Below are positions 1-5,359 of a stretch of 64,000 nt of DNA, in pieces (the stretch's first letter is position 1; the number at the start of each line of letters is the position of its first letter). The stretch covers positions 12,599 through 76,598 of the forward strand of contig JBLIMV010000026.1 in NCBI GenBank assembly GCA_047638395.1. Reading direction: 5' to 3'. The translations under genes and the position numbers were made by a program. A model generated the notes under the pieces. That model worked only from the letters and a program-made list of their open reading frames with translations. It made no database searches and had not been told where the DNA came from. Source of the DNA: CAXBCP01 sp047638395. GTDB lineage: Bacteria > Pseudomonadota > Alphaproteobacteria > MPNO01 > UBA830.

Positions 1-34
1 CTGCTTCGATAACCCTCAAAACTGTAAGTGACCC

Positions 35-877
35 ATGAGAAGGTATTCCCCAAAAACCCTGTTTCTGATCGGCGCGCTAATGCTGGTCGCTACCTCTGTG
101 GCGATTCCCGCCATTGCCGACCCAATGCTGAAAATGCCGGACGGCTCAGTGGTGAAGGCAGCCGAATTGCCGTTCTTCAAGAACCGCCCGAAGGTTCTTG
201 GATTTCTGCAGAAGGTCGTCGACCGGAAGTTCGAAAGCGCAATGGCGCTGGCGGCGCCTCCTGCCTTTTGTCCGGGATATAATTTCACGTCGTGGGGCGG
301 AGACGATCCCGTCACCCGCGCGGCCGCAAAATGCCAGACCAAACTGGATTCACAGCTCGAGGACCGGGATTGGCCGGCAGCCCTCAGACCCGCCTGTAAG
401 TGCAAAATCGTGGTCCGGCACATGACCGTACTGGAACCGGAAATCCTGCAGCGCGGAACCCGTTTTGCGAGCGTAAAACTTCTAATCAAAAACAGGAATG
501 CTGAAACCCAGCAGCGGGCGGGCGTTCTCGAATACCAGCAGGACGAGCTCGTAAAGCAGGACTTCTCGCTGTTTAACGCCGGCAAGAACCGCATCTGCAC
601 CGGACAGCTGACCTTCAAGATCGGGGAACTGGGTAAATTTTCGGGAACCTGCCTCGGTGGCAGCGAAATCCTCGACGGCGGCGTCGCAATCTCCTGCCCG
701 ACCGGCGTTTTCTGCAAACGTCACATTGTCGGCAACATGAAAATGAGCGACGGCGTCCTGATTGGTTTTACCACCGGCCTGACAGCAGAACAGGTGCGCG
801 AAAAATATCCGGAGCTCCCTGAAAAATTCGAGATCGAAGCGTCCGCATCGGAAGAAAAACAGGAAGAATTCGACTGA
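35..877 (+). CDS. Hypothetical secreted cysteine-containing protein
   Basis: A 280-residue protein with a clear Sec signal peptide: basic MRRYSPK start, hydrophobic segment to about residue 26, then an AIA-D cleavage-like site. The mature part has eight cysteines (FCPG, KCQT, CKCK, ICTG, TCLG, SCPTGVFCK), enough for four disulfides, which fits a periplasmic or exported protein. The C-terminus is acidic (EEKQEEFD). I recognise no enzyme motif or family. It stands alone at the window edge and is convergent with the following LLM gene, so context gives no function. The ATG at 35 puts the signal peptide exactly at the N-terminus. Confidence 0.7.
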   Translation: MRRYSPKTLFLIGALMLVATSVAIPAIADPMLKMPDGSVVKAAELPFFKNRPKVLGFLQKVVDRKFESAMALAAPPAFCPGYNFTSWGGDDPVTRAAAKCQTKLDSQLEDRDWPAALRPACKCKIVVRHMTVLEPEILQRGTRFASVKLLIKNRNAETQQRAGVLEYQQDELVKQDFSLFNAGKNRICTGQLTFKIGELGKFSGTCLGGSEILDGGVAISCPTGVFCKRHIVGNMKMSDGVLIGFTTGLTAEQVREKYPELPEKFEIEASASEEKQEEFD

Positions 878-946
878 CCGACCTGCTGCACGTGGATCAG
901 CAGCCTAATACAAAACGTGCTGTCCGCTTACCGCTTTGGGAAACCC

Positions 947-1954
947 CTAGGCCGCGTTGGTCGCCACCCTGCTCTGCCCCATCGCCTGGGCCAGCAGCTC
1001 GAACGACCGCACCCGCGCATCATGGTCCCAGATCGCGGCCGCGACCATCAGCTCATTGGCGCCGGTGGCCTCGATCAGCGGGTCGAGCTTCGACTTGATC
1101 GTGTCTGCCGAGCCATAGAACGAGCACGCCAGCATTGACGATGCCTGCGCCTTTTCCGCCGGCGACCAGAAGGTCTCTATATCGTCGATCGGCGGCGGTA
1201 ATTGTCCGCGCGTGCCACGCACCATGCGGGTGGAATTCTGCTGCGGTGAGGTGAACAATCGCTTCGCCGCGTCCTCGGTGTCGGCGACGATGGCGTTGCA
1301 GCCGACCATCACATAAGGCTCGGCGAGCTGTTCGGACGGTTCGAACCGCTCACGGTAAATCTCCACCGCCTGCAGCAGCGCCTGCGGGGCAAAATGCGAG
1401 GCAAAGGCATAGGGCAGCCCGAGCATGGCGGCCAACTGCGCGCCGAACAGGCTGGAGCCCAGAATCCACAGCGGCACGTTGGTATCCTCGCCGGGGATCG
1501 CATGGATGAACTGGTTTTCCTGCGCCGGGCCAAGCAGTGCGCGCAGCTCCACCACGTCCTGCGGGAAATGTTCCGACGAATCCGGGCCGCGCCGCAAGGC
1601 GCGCAACGTGTGCTGATCGGTGCCAGGTGCCCGGCCAAGGCCGAGATCGATACGGCCGGGGAACAGTGTCGCCAGGGTGCCGAATTGCTCGGCAATCACC
1701 ATCGGCGAATGATTCGGCAGCATGACGCCACCGGCGCCGACGCGGATCGTGCTGGTGCCGCCGGCGACATGGCAGATGCACACGGCAGTGGCGGCACTGG
1801 CAATGCCGGACAGATTGTGATGTTCGGCCAGCCAGAAACGGTTATAGCCCGCGGCCTCGGCATGCTGTGCGAGGTCGAGCGCGTTGGCGAGTGCATCGGC
1901 GGGGGTGAAGCCCTCACCGATATTGGCGAGGTCGAGGACGGAGAGTTGAACCAT
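947..1954 (-). CDS. LLM class flavin-dependent oxidoreductase (luciferase-like, MsnO8 type)
   Basis: This 335-residue protein has the bacterial luciferase-like TIM-barrel pattern: MVQLSVLDLANIGEG start, WLAEHHN near residue 42, GGVMLPNHSPMVIAEQFGTL and LGLGRAPGTDQ. These are typical of the MsnO8/YhbW branch of FMN- or F420-dependent monooxygenases. Length is normal and the reading frame is intact. Such enzymes use reduced flavin and oxygen on small organic substrates; the substrate cannot be read from the sequence. It is transcribed alone and is the first of three LLM proteins in the window; the others are at 27042 and 31821. Confidence 0.85.
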   Translation of the reverse strand: MVQLSVLDLANIGEGFTPADALANALDLAQHAEAAGYNRFWLAEHHNLSGIASAATAVCICHVAGGTSTIRVGAGGVMLPNHSPMVIAEQFGTLATLFPGRIDLGLGRAPGTDQHTLRALRRGPDSSEHFPQDVVELRALLGPAQENQFIHAIPGEDTNVPLWILGSSLFGAQLAAMLGLPYAFASHFAPQALLQAVEIYRERFEPSEQLAEPYVMVGCNAIVADTEDAAKRLFTSPQQNSTRMVRGTRGQLPPPIDDIETFWSPAEKAQASSMLACSFYGSADTIKSKLDPLIEATGANELMVAAAIWDHDARVRSFELLAQAMGQSRVATNAA

Positions 1955-2350
1955 GGCCGCACTTTAGCGGATGTGCGGCGGGAGGCTAGGGGGGAGTGAG
2001 CGTTTGCGTGGCGGGCCGGTAAAAGCGCCTGCAATATTAACTGACAGCGATGAATATACCGGGCAGCGGCGAGAGGAACGTCCCCCACAACCCCAGGAGC
2101 GGGCATTCCGGGTCTGTGTGCTGAACATCTTCTTCCGGCCCATAAGAGGCCTTTCGCGCCTGATAGACTGGCTCATGTAAGAATGGCATCGACTGATTCA
2201 TGACGCGCTTTCCCCGTCCATAAAATCAACACCAAAATTCAACGGCTTAGCCGTGATGTTACAGATCAGCCTAGGGAAGTGTCACATGAATGCCTTGTTC
2301 GTTGGCGTCGCCAGCGACCGAAAACTGCGGATTTTTACGCTGAGTGCCGA

Positions 2351-2387
2351 GCGAATGTTACACTATACTCAATAGTGTAACATTCGC
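2351..2387. repeat. Perfect 16-bp-arm palindrome (end A of left element)
   Basis: The left arm GCGAATGTTACACTAT is followed by a 5-bp spacer (actca) and its exact reverse complement. The core ATGTTACACTAT-N5-ATAGTGTAACAT recurs, inverted, at 29261-29289. No T tract follows, so it does not look like an intrinsic terminator. The geometry of about 11-bp arms around a short spacer resembles a recombinase or partition binding site, but that is inference. Confidence 0.75.
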
Positions 2388-2509
2388 GGGCTGGCTCCGA
2401 CGTGGCAAGCTCAGCACTGTCTATCGATCGTAACGTCGTCGCTATTTCCGGCCAATGCGTAGGCAACGACACCTAGTACCCGTTCGAATAGCGCCTTTCC
2501 CATTGTCGA

Positions 2510-2722
2510 TCAAACGTAGACATAGCTCGGGTATTCGCCCTCGTCTTCTTCCACGTACCCAACCTCTACGATTTCTTCCGTTTCAAGAGATTTCAGCTGG
2601 ACAGTATACTCCTCGCCACTTTCGTACTCTGGCCACATCTTCATTTTTGAAGCTAAATCAGTGGGAAGCGAGAAATAGGAGAAGATATGTACTTCGGACA
2701 CGTATCTTATTGAGCCATTCAC
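2510..2722 (-). CDS. Small hypothetical protein, cargo of left element
   Basis: A 70-residue acidic protein (MNGSIRYVSEVHIFSYF..., ending EEDEGEYPSYVYV). Composition is ordinary for a folded small protein, and the region is less GC-rich than the chromosome around it. The overlapping plus-strand frame of 133 codons is Arg-, Pro- and His-rich and is judged a shadow. It lies wholly between the two palindromic ends, and its direction relative to the ends matches that of the cargo gene in the right copy. Function is unknown. A small toxin-antitoxin or anti-phage protein is possible but unsupported. Confidence 0.45.
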   Translation of the reverse strand: MNGSIRYVSEVHIFSYFSLPTDLASKMKMWPEYESGEEYTVQLKSLETEEIVEVGYVEEDEGEYPSYVYV

Positions 2723-2830
2723 AACGCCACCCGCCTGCTTTGGAAAATGCGAACCAGTTGGCTCAACATTTATCAGAATATCTGCGCAGAAAATACGTCG
2801 GCCAAAAAATCAGGCCTTCGCCACCATCCA

Positions 2831-2859
2831 ATGTTACCGAATACCCTATAGTGTAACAT
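2831..2859. repeat. Palindrome-like motif B of left element
   Basis: The motif starts ATGTTAC and ends CTATAGTGTAACAT. Read on the minus strand, 27 of 29 bases equal 28343-28371. The stop codon of the PIN-domain gene lies just 6 bp outside at 2866, so the element boundary abuts that gene. Confidence 0.65.
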
Positions 2860-2865
2860 CGAGGA

Positions 2866-3333
2866 TCACGACGTTTGTTCAAGCATCTCGTTTAACGTCC
2901 AACATTCGCCCCCATGCAGCTCTGTGACTTCCTTTAAGTCGCGGTCTTCCGTCACCAGAACGTATTTTCCCTTGATAGCAGTGTCAGCTATCAGCGCGTC
3001 TTTGTTATTGTTCTTCTTGCTCTTTTTTTTATCGAGTTCCAGTTTGAGCGTCATACAAAGGTCGTCTTCCGCCCACATTGATTGACCCCAATTAGAAACA
3101 CCCCAAACGGCAGAACGGGTTGGAATAATATTTTCATTGTCGGGAATCACATCTGTAAATTTGTTGGCGAGCTGTTCACGGCGGTCATCTTTCCGGGTGT
3201 TGTTTATCTCGTCGCGTTGAACATGAGTTACGTAGGCACTCACTTGATGGCTGAAAGCCTCAACCGGAACTTCCCGATCTAAAATCCGATTAAATATATT
3301 TGTGTCGAAAATGCATTTGAAATTTCTGTCCAT
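2866..3333 (-). CDS. PIN-domain protein, putative VapC-like ribonuclease toxin
   Basis: A 155-residue protein with the spaced acidic residues of a PIN nuclease: FDTNIFNRI (Asp about residue 10), VQRDEINNT (Glu about 43), NKDALIADTA (Asp pair about 112-117) and LVTEDRDL (Asp about 130). PIN toxins are Mg-dependent RNases that cut tRNA, rRNA or mRNA. A lysine-rich run (KKKSKKNNNK) precedes the third acidic motif. The gene begins 2 bp after the stop of the 89-codon gene upstream, implying co-transcription and probably a partner role for that protein. Base composition is lower in GC than the core genome, suggesting transfer. Confidence 0.65.
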   Translation of the reverse strand: MDRNFKCIFDTNIFNRILDREVPVEAFSHQVSAYVTHVQRDEINNTRKDDRREQLANKFTDVIPDNENIIPTRSAVWGVSNWGQSMWAEDDLCMTLKLELDKKKSKKNNNKDALIADTAIKGKYVLVTEDRDLKEVTELHGGECWTLNEMLEQTS

Positions 3334-3335
3334 AG

Positions 3336-3605
3336 CTACCTCAGAGAATTGGTATCGCCGAGAATGACTAGATCCGTTTGGAAGTTGTCCAGGGTGTCAT
3401 AGACCCCGAATTCATCAACGCCCCACGCGACGACAAGGGCATAGCCGTCTGCAAATTCGGATGGTGTCATTTCAGTGACCCTACCCAGCCGGCGTATCGG
3501 CCGCACCGGATCTGCAAGATCGGGATTTCTCGGCCGTACCTTTTTCCCGATCATGGTTTGGGCTTCTGTTTCTGAGAATCCAATTAGCTGATCATCTTCC
3601 ATCAT
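3336..3605 (-). CDS. Small protein upstream of PIN gene, possible antitoxin partner
   Basis: An 89-residue protein, MMEDDQLIGFSETEAQTMIG, then GKKVRPRNPDLADPVRPIRRLGRVTEM and YALVVAWGVDEFGVYDTL. The pattern suggests a small beta-barrel (SH3- or KOW-like) fold rather than a classical DNA-binding antitoxin. It is not a family I can name. It ends 2 bp before the PIN gene, so the two are probably translated together, and position makes it the candidate antitoxin. Its start codon is inside a perfect 10-bp tandem repeat in which each unit carries a GGAAG ribosome-binding motif and an ATG. It follows higBA after 31 bp and may share that promoter. Confidence 0.5.
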   Translation of the reverse strand: MMEDDQLIGFSETEAQTMIGKKVRPRNPDLADPVRPIRRLGRVTEMTPSEFADGYALVVAWGVDEFGVYDTLDNFQTDLVILGDTNSLR

Positions 3606-3630
3606 CTTCCATCATCTTCCATCATCTTCC
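3591..3630. repeat. Four perfect 10-bp tandem repeats at a start codon
   Basis: The plus-strand unit ATCATCTTCC is repeated four times. On the minus strand each unit reads GGAAGATGAT, a Shine-Dalgarno-like GGAAG fused to an ATG. Because 10 is not a multiple of 3, the ATGs fall in different frames. The gene start at 3605 is inside the array. Confidence 0.9.
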
Positions 3631-3636
3631 ATCAGC

Positions 3637-3948
3637 TTACGCCGGCTGCGCCGAAGACCCCTGCTCGGCCGGCCGCGTCGGAAGCTTCTGAATGACCTTG
3701 CCGGATTCTTTCTGCGCGGCGACCAGCTCAAATTGCGCCTGCAGGTTCATCCAGAATTGCGGGTCGGTCTTAAACCAGTGACCCAGCCGAAGCGCCGTGT
3801 CACCAGTGATGGATCTCTTACCGGAAATGATCTGGCTCATCCGGTTCGCCGGCACGTCGATCTGACGCGCCAATTCCGTGGGCGTAATCCCCAGCTCTTC
3901 AAGTTCGTCTTTTAGAACTTCGCCGGGATGGGCTGCATGTTTTAACAT
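3637..3948 (-). CDS. higA: HigA-family antitoxin (XRE helix-turn-helix)
   Basis: A 103-residue protein starting MLKHAAHPGEVLKDELEELG. It has the canonical HigA/VapI helix-turn-helix ITPTELARQIDVPANRMSQIISGKRSITGDTALRLGHWF (residues about 20-60), the WMNLQAQFEL motif, and a Pro/Ala-rich tail. HigA neutralises the HigB ribonuclease and represses the higBA promoter. I chose the ATG at 3948 over an in-frame ATG 21 bp upstream because AGAAGGAAA is correctly spaced before it and family members begin at MLKxxHPGE. The gene is 17 bp downstream of the higB stop. The order toxin then antitoxin is the usual one for higBA. Confidence 0.9.
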   Translation of the reverse strand: MLKHAAHPGEVLKDELEELGITPTELARQIDVPANRMSQIISGKRSITGDTALRLGHWFKTDPQFWMNLQAQFELVAAQKESGKVIQKLPTRPAEQGSSAQPA

Positions 3949-3965
3949 CGTCGTTTCCTTCTCTC

Positions 3966-4256
3966 TCAATTGCCGTAGTGTTTGCTGATCTCCACATTGC
4001 TCGGCCCTGCCGCTCCGTCAGGCCATTCAAAACAGACCCGCCACTGGATATTGATGCGGATGCTGAATTGTCCCTGTCGATCGCCGTGAAGCGCTTCAAA
4101 GCGATTGCTGGGCAAATTCCGAAGATCATTGATTGAGGTTGCCGCGTCTAAAATCGCCAGCCGTTTTCCGGCCTGTTTTTCGATCGACTGAAATGCCCTT
4201 ACGAATTTTCCGTTGGCAAAATCTTCGGTCTTCTTGTCACGGTAACTTACGATTAT
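3966..4256 (-). CDS. higB: HigB-family mRNA interferase toxin with an ATA start or no start
   Basis: An open frame of 96 codons translates to a full-length HigB/RelE-like toxin: IVSYRDKKTEDFANGKFVRAF, LPSNRFEALHGDRQGQFSIRINIQWRVCFEW and VEISKHYGN at the C-terminus. HigB proteins cut mRNA at the ribosome. Homologues start with Met before the IVS/IKS residues; here that codon reads ATA (4254-4256), an in-frame TAG lies two codons upstream, and no ATG, GTG or TTG occurs before about codon 48. The toxin is therefore either made from a rare ATA start or silenced by an ATG-to-ATA change. A standard ATG/GTG/TTG gene finder would miss it. Confidence 0.8.
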   Translation of the reverse strand: MIVSYRDKKTEDFANGKFVRAFQSIEKQAGKRLAILDAATSINDLRNLPSNRFEALHGDRQGQFSIRINIQWRVCFEWPDGAAGPSNVEISKHYGN

Positions 4257-4264
4257 CTGCTATC

Positions 4265-4300
4265 AGCATAACAAAATGTACGATGTACGTCAATCATACA
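4265..4300 (-). promoter_or_regulatory. higBA promoter with overlapping operator
   Basis: On the minus strand TTGACG (4288-4293) and TATGCT (4265-4270) are separated by exactly 17 bp, a good sigma-70 promoter. An inverted repeat TGTATG-N5-CGTACA (4284-4300) overlaps the -35 box, and TGTACGATGTAC (4277-4288) lies in the spacer; both are likely HigA sites. The expected transcription start (about 4257-4259) is within a few bases of the toxin's ATA codon, so the mRNA would be leaderless or nearly so. Confidence 0.65.
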
Positions 4301-4329
4301 TTTACAACACTGGAAATAGCTGCCATCCC

Positions 4330-5193
4330 CTAAAAAATATCCACCGGCACCTTGATATAGGACGTGCCGTTCGCTTCCGCCGGCGGCATCTCGCCCGCCC
4401 GCATGTTCACCTGCACGGCGGGAATAATCAGCCGCGGCAGCGAAAGCCCGGAATCGCGGTCGCGGCGCATCTGGACGTAGTCGTGTTCCAGCGTGCCGCC
4501 GCCGATATGCGTGTTGGTATCGCGTTGAATGGCGACCGTGGTTTCCCAGGCGAAATCGCGGGTCCCGCCGGCGCCGTAATCGTGGCAGACGAACAGGCGC
4601 ATATCTTCGGGCAGGTCGAGAATTTTCTGCAGCGAGGCGAAAAGCTGCTTGGCGTCGCCGCCGGGAAAGTCGCAGCGCGCGGTGCCTGAATCCGGCATGA
4701 ACAGGGTGTCGCCGGTAAAGCACGCATCGCCGATAATATAGGTCACGCAGGCGGGCGTGTGGCCGGGGGTCGCCATCACCCGGGCATCGATATTGCCGAT
4801 TTTGAAGGTTGCGCCATCGGCAAATGTCTCGTCGAACTGGGAGCCGTCGGCGGGCAGGCTGTCGGTCACGTTGAACAGCGCGCCGAAGGTCTTCTGCACC
4901 TCGGTCACGCCGTGGCCGATGCCCGATTTGCCGCCGAGCTGTTTTTTCAGATATTGCGACGCTGTCAGGTGGTCGGCATGGACGTGGGTCTCGACAATCC
5001 AGGTGACGGTGAGGCCCGTCTCTGACACGTGCGCGGCGATTTTGTCTGCACTTTCGGTACTGGTGCGCCCCGATACCGGGTCGTAATCGAGCACGGGGTC
5101 GATGATCGCGGCCTGCATTGTTTCGGGGTCATGCACCACGTAGGACGCCGAATTGGTCTTATCGTCGAAAAAACACACGATTTCGGGTCGCAT
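4330..5193 (-). CDS. MBL-fold persulfide dioxygenase-like (ETHE1/Blh type)
   Basis: A 287-residue metallo-beta-lactamase-fold protein with the ETHE1-type metal motif THVHADHLTAS (about residue 70), TPGHTPACVTYIIGD, GDTLFMPDSGTARCDFPGG and CHDYG. ETHE1/Blh enzymes oxidise glutathione persulfide to sulfite with a mononuclear iron. The TGDTLF-D-GTARCDF pattern separates this branch from glyoxalase II. It is divergent from soeABC, which oxidises sulfite, so the two units plausibly form one sulfide and persulfide detoxification route. The start gives MRPEIVCFFDDKTNSASYVV, typical of the family. No rhodanese domain is fused. Confidence 0.85.
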   Translation of the reverse strand: MRPEIVCFFDDKTNSASYVVHDPETMQAAIIDPVLDYDPVSGRTSTESADKIAAHVSETGLTVTWIVETHVHADHLTASQYLKKQLGGKSGIGHGVTEVQKTFGALFNVTDSLPADGSQFDETFADGATFKIGNIDARVMATPGHTPACVTYIIGDACFTGDTLFMPDSGTARCDFPGGDAKQLFASLQKILDLPEDMRLFVCHDYGAGGTRDFAWETTVAIQRDTNTHIGGGTLEHDYVQMRRDRDSGLSLPRLIIPAVQVNMRAGEMPPAEANGTSYIKVPVDIF

Positions 5194-5359
5194 TAACGCG
5201 TTCCTCCCATTAGTTCACCGATTTCCCTTTTCAGACGATAACAAGAATCACGTTCCAAAGGTATGCACAGCGCGCAATGGGTTGGCTCAATTGCGCGGTT
5301 TGACGCCAATTGATTTCTCACCTAGTTCTAGGTGGCCTTTTGGGGCCATCCGCAAGCAC

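Larger units (their letters stand above)
2236..2859 (-). mobile_element. Cassette-like element, left copy (palindrome-bounded, one small ORF)
   Basis: Seen in sequence: a stretch of about 150 bp (2236-2387) is the reverse complement, at roughly 80 percent identity by eye, of 29261-29408. It includes a 37-bp palindrome at 2351-2387. The other end (2831-2859) carries a second palindrome-like motif that matches 28343-28371 at 27 of 29 positions in inverted orientation. Between the ends is a unique cargo with a 70-codon gene. The right copy has the same order of parts but a different cargo. No transposase or integrase is encoded. Inference: a non-autonomous mobile or cassette element; mechanism unknown. 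Confidence 0.55.

Noticed and set aside
1964..2180. Small frames between the first LLM gene and the left cassette
   Set aside because: Overlapping frames on both strands with Arg/Ser/Pro-rich composition and no start signals; no gene supported in about 280 bp.
2351..2387. Palindrome A as an intrinsic terminator or attC site
   Set aside because: No T tract follows, the stem is AT-rich, and the GTTRRRY/RYYYAAC core of integron attC sites is not matched.
2455..2856. 133-codon plus-strand frame in the left cassette
   Set aside because: Arg/Pro/His-rich shadow of the 70-codon minus-strand gene; its stop merely comes from palindrome B.
5153..5359. SoeA start at the far upstream GTG
   Set aside because: It would overlap the divergent persulfide dioxygenase gene and add 69 residues with no family resemblance.
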